From Flavobacterium branchiicola (lineage in GTDB: Bacteria > Bacteroidota > Bacteroidia > Flavobacteriales > Flavobacteriaceae): a stretch of DNA of 64,000 nt. The stretch covers positions 389,634 through 453,633 of the forward strand of contig NZ_JAGYWA010000006.1 of assembly GCF_018383905.1 (NCBI RefSeq), read 5' to 3'. The translations under genes were made by a program, and so were the position numbers. The notes beneath the pieces are model-generated. The model saw only the letters and a program-made list of their open reading frames with translations. It did no database searches and was not told the DNA's origin. This document shows positions 51,227 to 60,341 of this stretch, piece by piece; within the stretch, counting starts at the first letter, position 1; every line of letters starts with the position of its first letter.

Positions 51227-51308
51227 CAGGTTAATTAATAGATTATTATACAAAATTAGATTTATATAAAATCATTTCCTTACGGAAAGCCGTAAATAGC
51301 ATTAATTT

Positions 51309-51977
51309 TTATACTAAACCGAAATCTTTTGCAATAGCAATAAGATGAACATTATTGTTGGCTTTAAAATATATCTTTAATTTATTAATTCTTTTCTCTA
51401 TACTACTCGTTCCATTTGGAGTAATTGAAGATGATTTAAATTCACTAGATATATTTTCCAAAATATAACCTTTGGCTAAAAGTTTTAAAATAGAAATGTC
51501 ATAAGACTCGATTTCAATTAAGGCCTTATCTGTAAAATTAAAAGATAAATCTGATGAAAGGATTTTCTCTTCGTTTCTAAAAGTACCTTCAATAGCTTTT
51601 CTTAATTCACTGATACTATTTCTTCCTTTAGAAACATACGCGTTTACCCCCAAATCATTAAATAAAGATTTGATTCGATACGATTTATCTTCAATTGAAA
51701 ATACAATTTTCTTTATTTTTGGCTGTACATCATTAATCGCTTCAATCATTTCTTCTCCACTACTAAGAAATGTTTTACGGTGATCAGATTTAAATGATAA
51801 ATCACTTATTACTAAATCATATGGTTCATTGTCTGCCAATGCTTTTTTTACTTTTAAAAGTCCGTCATCACAGTATTTAACATGATCAATTACGGGTATT
51901 TTAAGATCTTCAAGAACTTGAATAACGGCTATACTTATACTATCTAAATCTTCGGCAACTAAAACTTTCTTGAACAT
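51309..51977 (-). CDS. response regulator with LuxR-like C-terminus
   Basis: 222 residues. Receiver domain: KVLVAEDLDSISIAVIQVL with the acidic pair, D59 in LVISDLSF, Ser in KIVFSIED and Lys in AYVSKGRNS, so phosphorylation is possible. The C-terminal helix-turn-helix (about 155-215) has LLAKGYILENISSEF and IEKRINKLKIYFKANNNVHL, a diverged LuxR-type output domain. It is 10 bases after the last of three tandem kinase genes and is the obvious partner of at least one of them. Confidence 0.87.
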   Translation of the reverse strand: MFKKVLVAEDLDSISIAVIQVLEDLKIPVIDHVKYCDDGLLKVKKALADNEPYDLVISDLSFKSDHRKTFLSSGEEMIEAINDVQPKIKKIVFSIEDKSYRIKSLFNDLGVNAYVSKGRNSISELRKAIEGTFRNEEKILSSDLSFNFTDKALIEIESYDISILKLLAKGYILENISSEFKSSSITPNGTSSIEKRINKLKIYFKANNNVHLIAIAKDFGLV

Positions 51978-51987
51978 AATATTGTTT

Positions 51988-53754
51988 TTATAAAGGAAAG
52001 GTGAAACTTATTTTTAAACCTTTTTCAGAATTATTGTCAAAAGTAATTGTTCCATTTATTGTTTTAATACGGTTTTCCACATTTTGGAAATCATTTTTTA
52101 AAATTTGCCCATAATTACTTGTTCTGCGTCTATTATCAATATAAATAACTGACATGTTTTTGGAAAGAATTTTGAAGCTAACACTCACTAAAGTTGAGTT
52201 GTTATACTTTTTCATGTTTATAAATAGTTCTTGTAAAACCCGATAGACTATAATTTTTTGATTTTTTTCAATTTCATTCCAATTAATGGTATCTAAACCA
52301 TTTAGTAAAATGTTTAGATTAACAGTTTTGAAATCTGAAATCATTTCCTTTAGATCTTTTGGATAGTTTTTATCGGTTTTAATCAAACTGTTTTCTTTAG
52401 AAATGTTCCTGGTTTTTGAATAAATCTGATCCAAATTTAGGAGTAATTTTTCTTTATTTTCTTTTTGTTCCAAATCTGTGATTTTAGCGAAAGCTGTAGT
52501 TTGATAAACATTATCTGAAAGTTCAGCGCGTAATTTTTTAGCTATTCGTGTTTCACTTTCGTAGATTGCTTCAATCTTAGTTTTTTTTCTTTTTGATGTT
52601 AAATAAAAATAAAGAAAGAATAATGCAATAATACTGAAAGTGATAATGATATAAGAAATGGTACTTCTGTTTTTTTGTCGTTGTAATAGAAGTTCATTTT
52701 CTGCTTTTTCGACTTTTAAATCTAAATTTTCGACTTTGTCTTCTTCTGAATTATATTTAATTTGAGCAAATTGATTTCGGGCACTTCTTCTGTCTAATGT
52801 TGTGCTATCAATTATTTTAATATAATCTGAAGTATATTTTTTAAGTGTATTTCCTTCACTAGTTTTAATTAATTGAGCAAGGCCATTTGCTTTATCGCTG
52901 GGTGCTGCATTTGCATAAGCTATTTTTGCATATTTTTGAGCTAATTTTGGATTTTTGTTTTCATAATAAATAGAGAGATTAAGGTATGAGAGAAACAAAC
53001 CTCCTACACCCTCATTCAGTTTTTGATATATGTTAATACTTGCATTATAGAGTTCAACAGCTTTTGGTTTTTGTAGATGATAATAGCAAAGGCCTAGATT
53101 GCTAATAATATTTGCATGTATAGAATTATTTGTGAGTGATCTTTTTTTACTGAATCTTTTTATTCTTGACAATGGTTCGAGAATACTTATTGCTTCTTTA
53201 TATCTTTTTTCTTTCATATAAAGTACCGCAATGTCAATAAGAACTATTGTTTTTTTAAAAGAAGTTCCAGGTAAATCCAGTGCTTTTTTATGATATAAAA
53301 AAGAATCTTTATAATTATAAGTATTGAGGTAATTAATAGCAATGTAACCATAAACATTCCTTACATTCATTACCTTTTTTACTTTACTTAAATAAGGGAG
53401 TGTTTTGATTAAAGTTTGTTCACTTGTTGTGTAATCACCAATTATAGTTTGTATGTCAGCCATTGAAGACAAAGAATAAACATATTCATCACAATTTATT
53501 TCTGGATTACAAAGTAGCATGGCTTTGTTATAATAGTAAAACGAACTATCTAATTTGTTGTAATCATATAGACTATCTGCTATAGTAAGTGTTTTTTTTA
53601 TTTCAACGGAATAGTTTTTTTTAATGACTTTCTTTTTAGTTTCTTTTTGACAGGACAGAATTAGGGTAAAAAAGACAATTCCTGAAATAAGAATGAGGCT
53701 TAAGATGAAGAAAATTAAGTTCTTTGATTTAAAAAAGGTAAATAATTTGTTCAT
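51988..53754 (-). CDS. TPR histidine-kinase-like lipoprotein, paralogue C (degenerate)
   Basis: 588 residues. A signal with lipobox-like LILSC (Cys35), TPR units to about 330, a coiled coil, one membrane helix (about 364-386) and a HisKA_3/HATPase-like region. The phospho-acceptor His is replaced by Arg409 (KKLRAELSDN, where paralogue A has KKLHDELAND), and the G1 box reads IDNRRRTS rather than DNGxG. It is unlikely to phosphorylate itself or bind ATP normally. Third in the operon, 2 bases after paralogue B. Confidence 0.85.
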   Translation of the reverse strand: MNKLFTFFKSKNLIFFILSLILISGIVFFTLILSCQKETKKKVIKKNYSVEIKKTLTIADSLYDYNKLDSSFYYYNKAMLLCNPEINCDEYVYSLSSMADIQTIIGDYTTSEQTLIKTLPYLSKVKKVMNVRNVYGYIAINYLNTYNYKDSFLYHKKALDLPGTSFKKTIVLIDIAVLYMKEKRYKEAISILEPLSRIKRFSKKRSLTNNSIHANIISNLGLCYYHLQKPKAVELYNASINIYQKLNEGVGGLFLSYLNLSIYYENKNPKLAQKYAKIAYANAAPSDKANGLAQLIKTSEGNTLKKYTSDYIKIIDSTTLDRRSARNQFAQIKYNSEEDKVENLDLKVEKAENELLLQRQKNRSTISYIIITFSIIALFFLYFYLTSKRKKTKIEAIYESETRIAKKLRAELSDNVYQTTAFAKITDLEQKENKEKLLLNLDQIYSKTRNISKENSLIKTDKNYPKDLKEMISDFKTVNLNILLNGLDTINWNEIEKNQKIIVYRVLQELFINMKKYNNSTLVSVSFKILSKNMSVIYIDNRRRTSNYGQILKNDFQNVENRIKTINGTITFDNNSEKGLKISFTFPL

Positions 53755-53756
53755 TA

Positions 53757-55514
53757 TTATGCTGGAAATTTAATGAATGCCTTAAAACCAATAATAGAAG
53801 TATCATCGATTTTAATTGTACCTTTTATATCAAGTAATCTTAATTTGATATTTTGAAAATCATTCTGTAAGTCTATTTTATTGATACCAGTCCTTTGACC
53901 ATTATCAGTATAGTTGATCTCAATATTTTTATCTGTTCTTTTAAAATTTATTCCAACTAAAGTTGCATTACTGTTCTTTTTCATGTTTACAAGTAATTCC
54001 TGTAGTACACGATAAAGTATTATTCTTTCATTTTTGCCAACTTCACTCCATAAAATGGCATCAAAACCATTTAATAAGATGTTTAGATTAGAAGTTTTAA
54101 AACCTGAAATCATTTCTTTTAAAACCTTTGGATAATCATGATCTACTTTAATCAGACTGTTTTCTTTTGAAATGTTCCTGGTTTTTGAATAAATATCATC
54201 AAGACTGCGAAGTAATTTTTCCTTGTTTTCCTTCTGGTCTAATTCATGAATTTCTGCAAATGCTAAAGTTTGATAAACATCATTAGCAAGTTCGTCATGT
54301 AATTTTTTTGATATTCGGGATTCACTTTTATAAATAGCCTGGCTTTTTTCTTTTTTTCCTTTTGATTTCAGATAGTAAAAAAGGAAAAGAGCTAAAAAAG
54401 TACTAAACGATAAAATTACATACGCAATGTTGCTTCTGTTTTTTTGTCTTTCTAATTGAAGTTCATTTTCAATTTTTCTGGCTTTTAGTAATAAATTTTC
54501 ATCTTTATCTTTTTGTGAATTATATTTAATTAGTACAAATTGATTTTTTTTATTCTGTCTGGACTTGACTATACTATCATTTAGTTTGAGATATTTTAAT
54601 GCATAGTCTTTTGATTCAGTGCCTTCGGTACAATCTTGCAATACGATTAAAACACGTTCCCGTAATAATACAGCTTTGAGCTTTAAGGATGTATTATAAG
54701 CCAGTTTAGCGTATTTTTTGGCTAATTCGGGATTTGTTTTTTGATAGTACATGGCAAGATTTTGATGACTATACATTATTTTCTCTTCATCTTTTAATTC
54801 AGTTTTAATCTTTAAGCTTTTTTTATAACATTCTAATGCTTTAGGATTCTTGAGAATAGCATAACAATACCCCAAATTATCTAAGGTTCTGGCATACTCA
54901 ATTTGATCAATAGGTCTGTCTTTTTTGAAAACATCTTCAGTTTCACATAAAAAAACAAGAAGAGATATTGCTTCTTTGTATTTTTTTTGATCGATATAAA
55001 CAGAACAGATTTTGTTTAAAGTGGAAGCTTTTTTTCCACTGGAAAAAGTGTAATGCAGAGCTTGTATATGATACTTAATAGCATTATTATAATCAAATGT
55101 TGAATGATAATTTTGAGCCATTATAGTATAAGTAAACCAGGGATATCTTGGTCTGGTTGTTCTTTTTAAATAAGGCAGTGTTTTTGCAAGTATATTTTCA
55201 CTAGTAATATAATCTCCTTCAAGCTGTATAATTTCAGCCATGCAGGATAAAGAATAAACATAATAATTAGTGTTTCTTTCGGGGTCGCAAAGGGAATTAG
55301 CTTTATTAAAGTAAAAATAAGCGCTGTCAAGTTTACTATTGTCAAAGAAGAAATCGGCACTGTCAAGAATTTTACGGATTTCTTCGCGATGATTTTTTTC
55401 TTTTGCTTTTGGTTGATTTTCCTGTTTACAAGATGCCAATAGTATAGAGATGGTTGCTGCTATTAACAAATATAACAGACCATTCTTTTTTCTATTTAAT
55501 ACTATACTTTTCAT
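53757..55514 (-). CDS. TPR histidine-kinase-like lipoprotein, paralogue B (partly degenerate)
   Basis: 585 residues with the same plan: lipobox ISILLASC (Cys29), TPRs (e.g. YYQKTNPELAKKYAKLAY), a coiled coil, membrane helix near 363-384. The phospho-acceptor His406 is kept in SKKLHDELANDVYQT. In the HATPase part the N-box is VNMKKNSNA, the G1 box is DNGQRTG and the G2 glycine is lost (NDFQNIKLR). It may be a substrate for another kinase rather than a kinase. Its ATG overlaps the stop of paralogue A (TAATG). Confidence 0.86.
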   Translation of the reverse strand: MKSIVLNRKKNGLLYLLIAATISILLASCKQENQPKAKEKNHREEIRKILDSADFFFDNSKLDSAYFYFNKANSLCDPERNTNYYVYSLSCMAEIIQLEGDYITSENILAKTLPYLKRTTRPRYPWFTYTIMAQNYHSTFDYNNAIKYHIQALHYTFSSGKKASTLNKICSVYIDQKKYKEAISLLVFLCETEDVFKKDRPIDQIEYARTLDNLGYCYAILKNPKALECYKKSLKIKTELKDEEKIMYSHQNLAMYYQKTNPELAKKYAKLAYNTSLKLKAVLLRERVLIVLQDCTEGTESKDYALKYLKLNDSIVKSRQNKKNQFVLIKYNSQKDKDENLLLKARKIENELQLERQKNRSNIAYVILSFSTFLALFLFYYLKSKGKKEKSQAIYKSESRISKKLHDELANDVYQTLAFAEIHELDQKENKEKLLRSLDDIYSKTRNISKENSLIKVDHDYPKVLKEMISGFKTSNLNILLNGFDAILWSEVGKNERIILYRVLQELLVNMKKNSNATLVGINFKRTDKNIEINYTDNGQRTGINKIDLQNDFQNIKLRLLDIKGTIKIDDTSIIGFKAFIKFPA

Positions 55515-57238
55515 TATGTTAAAGGAAATTTTATAAAGACTTTAAAACCTTTATCCGGAGCCGAATCAATATCAATTCTACCTTTAATAGAAAGGATTCT
55601 GGTTTCGACATTATGTAAACCGTTTTTAAGAGTCATTTCATTAATATCAGCGCCTTTGCCATTATCAGTGTAATTTATTTCGATATTTTTTTCTGATTTT
55701 TTAAAAGTGATTTCAACTAGAGTTGCGTTACTATGTTTTTTCATGTTCACCAGTAATTCCTGAAGCACTCTGTAAATGGTAATTTTTTTATTTCTTTCAA
55801 TATCATTCCAATTAATAGAGTCAAGTCCGTTTAAAATAATACTAATATCAAAAGTATTAAATCCGGAAAGCATTTCTTTTAAGTATAAAATATAATTCTC
55901 ATTACTTACAATAGGGTTGTTTTCTTTTGAGATATCGCGTGTTCTTGAATATATAGCATCAAGACTATTTAACAATTGCTCTTTGTTTTCTGTTATAGAC
56001 AGATTTTTGTTCTCAGCAAAAGCCATTGTGTGATAGATATCATTTGCAAGTTCGTCATGTAGTTTTTTGGCAATCCTTGTTTCGCTTTTATAAGTAGCCT
56101 CTATTTTTTCTTTATTTCCTTTAGAGATAAGATAAAAATACAGTGTTAAAAGGAGACTTAAGCTTAGTATTATTATAATATACGAAATTATATTTTTGTT
56201 TTTTTGTTTTTCTAGCTGAAGCTCATTTTGTACTTTATGAGTTCTAAGTTTTAGATTTTCATCCTTTTCCTTTTTTGAATCATACTTAATTTTTGCAAAT
56301 TCATTTTTTGCTTTCTGTCTTATTTCAAAAAGACTATCCACAAGTTGTACATAAGTAGTTGAGTATTTTTTTAATTCCTGATTAGAACTGTTTCTAATCA
56401 TTAACTTTAATAGTGTTAGTCGCGCTTCCAAATCCTTTACAGAGTTAAAGCTTTTATAACTTAGAAGCATGTATTTTTTTGCAAGATAAGGATTGCTCTT
56501 CTCATAAAATTCTGCAAAATTGGCATATGTTTTTCCTAAACCTTTGATGTCATTAGATTTTTGTCTGACTTCAAGACCTTTGTTTAAGTATTGAAACGCC
56601 ATTTGTGTTTCGTTTAGTTTGGTATAGCACAAGCCAATATTGTCAAGAAGCGAACCATATAAGGAAGAATTTTTTATCACTTCTTTTTCAGTAGCTAAGG
56701 GTAAGAAAATTTCAAGAGCCTCATTGTATCTTTCTTCATGTGTGAGAACGACTGCTATATTATTTTTTGCGTTTAATTTTTTCCAGTTTGATGTGTTTAA
56801 TTGTAATGCTTTCTGATGATAAAGAATTGCATTTTTGTAATCGTAAATGTTTAAATAGTTCGTGCCCAAAGTTGTATACGTATTCCATACATGTAAATTG
56901 TTTTTTACATATTTCAAATAAGGCAAAGCTTCTGTAATTGTAGATTCGCTCCCGGCAAAATCTCCACGTGACTGCTGAATAGTTGCCATACGATTTAACG
57001 TACTGACATAATGATCAGAATCTGTTATGGGATTGCAAATGAATTTTGCTTTATTATAGTAGTAAAAAGAGCTGTCGAGTTTTTTATTTTGAAAAAAAGT
57101 ATTTGCAATGGTAATTAGTTTTTCAACTTCAGCTTCATTATTTTTTGAGTTATTTAAGTCATTATCTTTTTTCTGACAGGATAAGAAAAACAGAAAAGTA
57201 ACAATATATAGGGATGCTCTTAATTTTGGTGGTATCAT
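55514..57238 (-). CDS. TPR sensor histidine kinase lipoprotein, paralogue A (intact)
   Basis: 574 residues. Lipobox FLFFLSC (Cys21), TPR units from about 40-300 (e.g. HQKALQLN, YNEALEIFLP), a coiled coil to 350, membrane helix at about 350-372, HisKA_3 helix SETRIAKKLHDELANDIYHT (His394), and an HATPase domain with N-box LQELLVNMKKHSNATLV, G1 TDNGKGAD and G2 KNGLHNVETRI, all canonical. The Cys at the N-terminus plus an internal helix means the TPR part lies outside the cytoplasm. First gene of the three-kinase operon. Confidence 0.92.
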   Translation of the reverse strand: MIPPKLRASLYIVTFLFFLSCQKKDNDLNNSKNNEAEVEKLITIANTFFQNKKLDSSFYYYNKAKFICNPITDSDHYVSTLNRMATIQQSRGDFAGSESTITEALPYLKYVKNNLHVWNTYTTLGTNYLNIYDYKNAILYHQKALQLNTSNWKKLNAKNNIAVVLTHEERYNEALEIFLPLATEKEVIKNSSLYGSLLDNIGLCYTKLNETQMAFQYLNKGLEVRQKSNDIKGLGKTYANFAEFYEKSNPYLAKKYMLLSYKSFNSVKDLEARLTLLKLMIRNSSNQELKKYSTTYVQLVDSLFEIRQKAKNEFAKIKYDSKKEKDENLKLRTHKVQNELQLEKQKNKNIISYIIIILSLSLLLTLYFYLISKGNKEKIEATYKSETRIAKKLHDELANDIYHTMAFAENKNLSITENKEQLLNSLDAIYSRTRDISKENNPIVSNENYILYLKEMLSGFNTFDISIILNGLDSINWNDIERNKKITIYRVLQELLVNMKKHSNATLVEITFKKSEKNIEINYTDNGKGADINEMTLKNGLHNVETRILSIKGRIDIDSAPDKGFKVFIKFPLT

Positions 57239-57328
57239 GTGCCAAAAATAAAGAATTTTATTTCTTTAAAAATATAGAAATGAGGTAATTTATGTCTTTT
57301 GAGATTTATAAGTGTTATTTATACTTGT

Positions 57329-57366
57329 AAAAAATAAGTCCCTCAAATAGAGAGACTTATTTTTTA
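57329..57366 (-). terminator. terminator after the AhpD-like gene
   Basis: AAAAAATAAGTC and GACTTATTTTTT pair around CCTCAAATAGAGA. It lies just past the stop of the gene at 57394 on the minus strand. Confidence 0.85.
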
Positions 57367-57393
57367 TGTTGAAGTGCAGTTTATAGTTGCAGA

Positions 57394-57828
57394 TTAAACA
57401 GCTCGCATACCTGTTGTGATGGCTAATCTGTTCCATGAATTAATAGTAATGATAGCCAATATTGTCTCAGCAAGATATTTTTCATCAAATAGTTTTGCAG
57501 CATTTTGATATACCTCTTCAGATACATGATTGCTTATCAAAGTAACTTCTTCGGTTAAAGCTAAAATGGCTTTTTCTTCTTCAGTGTAATAATCAGCTTC
57601 TCGCCATGCACTTATCAAATAAATGCGTTGTTCAGATATGCCATGTTTTCTTGCATCTGCGGTATGCATATTAATACAGTATGCACAGCCATTTATTTGA
57701 GAAGCACGAATTTTAATTAGTTCTTTATGTATTGACGTCAATGAAGTAGTAGAGATGTACTTTTCTAAATTCATTAAAGCTTGATAGGCTTCTGGGGCAA
57801 CATTTGGGATAACGATTCTTGATTCCAT
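57394..57828 (-). CDS. carboxymuconolactone decarboxylase family (AhpD-like) protein
   Basis: 144 residues. The CMD core KIRASQINGCAYCINMHTAD, then ARKHG, has the CxxC-type redox pair with the His four residues later, as in AhpD peroxidase-like proteins. Later come YLISAWREADYYTEEEKAIL and the ending INSWNRLAITTGM. It probably reduces peroxides or a related substrate. The Crp-type gene immediately upstream (57907) is the likely regulator. Confidence 0.92.
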   Translation of the reverse strand: MESRIVIPNVAPEAYQALMNLEKYISTTSLTSIHKELIKIRASQINGCAYCINMHTADARKHGISEQRIYLISAWREADYYTEEEKAILALTEEVTLISNHVSEEVYQNAAKLFDEKYLAETILAIITINSWNRLAITTGMRAV

Positions 57829-57906
57829 TTTTAAGTGTTTTAAAAGTTCATTACAAAGGTCAATAATGTATACCTGTAAAAACTTGAACTACTTCAAGAA
57901 ATGCGA

Positions 57907-58479
57907 TTAGATTTTGCCAGCCCTAATTTTACTCATAAATTCTGCTGAAAAATCAAGATAAGATGCAATCATATATTGTGGAACACGTTGAACAAACTCA
58001 GGAAAGTGATCATTGAAATGATGATATCGTTCTTCTGCCGACATTGTAAATAAGTATTTAATGCGCATTTGCATTGCACCAAATGCTTTTTGAGAGACAA
58101 TTCGGAAGTATCTCTCCAGACTTGGAATTTCAATAAGAAGAGCTTCCAGAACAATTTTATCAATTGCAATAACTTCTGTGTTTTCTATAGCCTGTAAATA
58201 AAAGCTTGATGGAATATGATTGTGATAACTTAGATAATCTGTAATCCACCAGTTTTCAATGCCAAATTGCAATGTCTGTTCTGCGCCCTTAGAATTAATA
58301 ATATATTGTCTCATGCAGCCTTTAACTACAAAGTAAATAGAATTGCAAATTTGACCTTCTTTCAATACGTGTTCTTTCTTTTTTATTTTCGAAAGAGTAA
58401 GAGCCGATTCTAATTTGTCTATTTCTGAAGGTTTCAGAGTAATGAATTTTTCAATATGATCAAAAAGAGATTGGTACAT
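57907..58479 (-). CDS. Crp/Fnr family transcriptional regulator
   Basis: 190 residues from the ATG at 58479 (MYQSLFDHIEKFITLKPSEI); a longer frame adds six residues without support. The cyclic-nucleotide-type roll has KEHVLKEGQICNSIYFVVKG and SFYLQAIENTEVIAID. The C-terminal winged helix has FVQRVPQYMIASYLDFSAEF, then MSKIRAGKI. It resembles the regulator at 29300 in length and design. It probably controls the adjacent AhpD-like gene. Confidence 0.88.
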   Translation of the reverse strand: MYQSLFDHIEKFITLKPSEIDKLESALTLSKIKKKEHVLKEGQICNSIYFVVKGCMRQYIINSKGAEQTLQFGIENWWITDYLSYHNHIPSSFYLQAIENTEVIAIDKIVLEALLIEIPSLERYFRIVSQKAFGAMQMRIKYLFTMSAEERYHHFNDHFPEFVQRVPQYMIASYLDFSAEFMSKIRAGKI

Positions 58480-58636
58480 AAGTGTAATTTGTATCATACA
58501 AATGTACTTCTAAAAATTGTTCGAAGATGACTGAATATTGAATACTATTGTACTAAATAATTAAGTTTAAATGAGTCTGTATATTGATTGTTCTCTCAAG
58601 AATGGTTTTTACTTGTCATTTAAGAATGAAAGAATA

Positions 58637-59449
58637 TTAATTATAGAAATTAATATTAAACAGACAATCTACCTTGACTCCACTAGAAACAGCCGCTTGC
58701 CAGTTTGCATTTTCGATAAACATTTTTATTTGAGTAAAAATATTTTCTTTGAATTTTTGATTTTCAGGATTTGTAAATTTAATTTCAATATTAAGAGCAG
58801 AAATTTTTGAGTTTCTTTTAATGATGAAATTTGTTTTTGCAAAAAAATCTTGACTAGAGGTCTGTATAAAACCTTTAGGGAATTTAAAGTTTTTTAAAAA
58901 ATCGTATAGAATTTCTTTTTTTTGATCTAGAAAATCTTCAGCTTTTGGATATATCTTACAGTAATTATCTACACCGTTTGGATATTCAAAAGGAGTATCT
59001 ATTCTACTTATCACATACAAACTGTCAGCGGTTCTTTCTATTTTTTGTGTAAAGTTGCTGCCATATTTTGAGTTTAGTAATTCATTAAACGCTTTGTAAT
59101 AACAATTGGTTGTTAAGTGATAAAAAACAGTATCGTTACTATACCAGTAAGATGAATTATCTGTTTCTGGAGAGATAGCAAAATGAATTCCCTTTTTTCT
59201 AAGTAAGTCTATTAAAATTGGATGGTGACGATTAGAATTCATATCAATATAGCCTTCGGGTTCAATATAGTAAAAGGTTTCTTTTGATTTAAAATCATGT
59301 TTGGCTTTTTCAATTTCAGAAAGACAATTAGAATCTCGTTTGTCGATTACTCTAATTATTGTATTGATAGAGTTCTTATCTAATATCTTGTCTTGTGATT
59401 GGGCAAAATGAATTTGAAATAAGAATAAAATTATGAAAAACCGTTTCAT
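58637..59449 (-). CDS. exported protein, unknown
   Basis: 270 residues with a signal peptide (FFIILFLFQIHFAQSQ, cleaved near residue 19). The mature part has IIRVIDKRDSNCLSEIEKAK, ETFYYIEPEGYIDMNSNRHH, KGIHFAISPETDNSSYWYSN and a C-terminal VSSGVKVDCLFNINFYN; two Cys residues could form a disulfide. I recognise no family. It lies between the Crp gene and the ribosomal protein operon terminator. Confidence 0.6.
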   Translation of the reverse strand: MKRFFIILFLFQIHFAQSQDKILDKNSINTIIRVIDKRDSNCLSEIEKAKHDFKSKETFYYIEPEGYIDMNSNRHHPILIDLLRKKGIHFAISPETDNSSYWYSNDTVFYHLTTNCYYKAFNELLNSKYGSNFTQKIERTADSLYVISRIDTPFEYPNGVDNYCKIYPKAEDFLDQKKEILYDFLKNFKFPKGFIQTSSQDFFAKTNFIIKRNSKISALNIEIKFTNPENQKFKENIFTQIKMFIENANWQAAVSSGVKVDCLFNINFYN

Positions 59450-59497
59450 TTAAAAAGCTATTATTGAATTAACATTTTAATTGGAAAAATACAAAAC

Positions 59498-59529
59498 AAA
59501 AAACCATTCGCGTTAACGAATGGTTTTTC
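59498..59529 (-). terminator. terminator of the thrS-infC-rpmI-rplT operon
   Basis: AAAAACCATTCG and CGAATGGTTTTT form a stem around CGTTAA. It is 42 bases after the rplT stop on the minus strand. Confidence 0.9.
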
Positions 59530-59570
59530 TATGATAAGTAAGTAAATCTAAATTGAGTTTATAAAACGTT

Positions 59571-59915
59571 TTATTTTACTTTATTAAGAATAGCTTTGAA
59601 AGCTTCAGGGTGGTTCATAGCTAAATCTGCAAGAACTTTACGGTTCAATTCGATTCCGTTAGCTTTTACTTTCCCCATGAATTGAGAATAAGACATTCCT
59701 TCCAATCTAGCTCCAGCGTTGATACGTTGAATCCATAAAGCACGGAAATTTCTTTTGTTTTGTTTTCTATCGCGGTAAGCGTAGCACATTGCTTTCTCTA
59801 CTGCATTCTTAGCAACTGTCCAAACGTTTTTACGTCTTCCAAAGAAACCTTTGGCTTGCTTCATTATTTTTTTTCTTCTTGCTCTTTTAGCAACTGAATT
59901 TACCGATCTTGGCAT
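59571..59915 (-). CDS. rplT: 50S ribosomal protein L20
   Basis: 114 residues, standard length. PRSVNSVAKRARRKKIMKQA and GFFGRRKNVWTVAKNAVEKA, then YRDRKQNKRNFRALWIQRIN, are the L20 signatures. It binds 23S rRNA early in 50S assembly. In many bacteria it represses its own operon by binding the mRNA leader. Whether a leader structure exists here between infC and rpmI cannot be shown from the sequence alone. Confidence 0.98.
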   Translation of the reverse strand: MPRSVNSVAKRARRKKIMKQAKGFFGRRKNVWTVAKNAVEKAMCYAYRDRKQNKRNFRALWIQRINAGARLEGMSYSQFMGKVKANGIELNRKVLADLAMNHPEAFKAILNKVK

Positions 59916-60016
59916 AATTTTAATGTGTTTTTGTAGCAGGCGTCCTGAATTGAATCAAAGGAACTTCAAAGCCATACTCCAAGGTTATATAAATAATTTT
60001 TTAACCTAAAGAATTA

Positions 60017-60214
60017 TTAGATAATTCTTAATTGTTGTTTGATGCTTTTCATATCTGTTTGGTGAACTAGCGCTGAGTGAGTCAAAGCTAATTTACGTTT
60101 TTTAGATTTTTTAGTCAAGATGTGACTTTTAAAAGCATGCTTTCTTTTAATCTTTCCAGAACCAGTAACTTTAAAACGTTTCTTAGCGCTAGATTTAGTT
60201 TTCATTTTAGGCAT
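60017..60214 (-). CDS. rpmI: 50S ribosomal protein L35
   Basis: 65 residues, standard length and very basic: PKMKTKSSAKKRFKVTGSGK is the usual start, followed by HAFKSHILTKKSKKRKL. It is between infC and rplT in the conserved infC-rpmI-rplT order. About 127 bases separate it from infC, mostly taken up by the degenerate repeat at 60256. Confidence 0.98.
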   Translation of the reverse strand: MPKMKTKSSAKKRFKVTGSGKIKRKHAFKSHILTKKSKKRKLALTHSALVHQTDMKSIKQQLRII

Positions 60215-60255
60215 TTTTCCTAGTGTTTTAATTTATTCTTACTTACTTATGTTTT

Positions 60256-60340
60256 TTATAAGCTTTAGGCTTTAGGCTTTAGGCTCTAGGCAATGTTTGA
60301 ATTTTGCTTGAGGCTTAAGGCTTACTGCTTAAAGCAAATA
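60256..60340. repeat. GCTTTAGGC-type degenerate repeat between infC and rpmI
   Basis: Four near-perfect TTTAGGC/TCTAGGC heptads in tandem (AGGCTTTAGGCTTTAGGC), then GAGGCTTAAGGCTTACTGCT. It shares its vocabulary with the spacer at 36905-36975. It would lie in the mRNA between infC and rpmI. Confidence 0.62.
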
Positions 60341-60341
60341 A

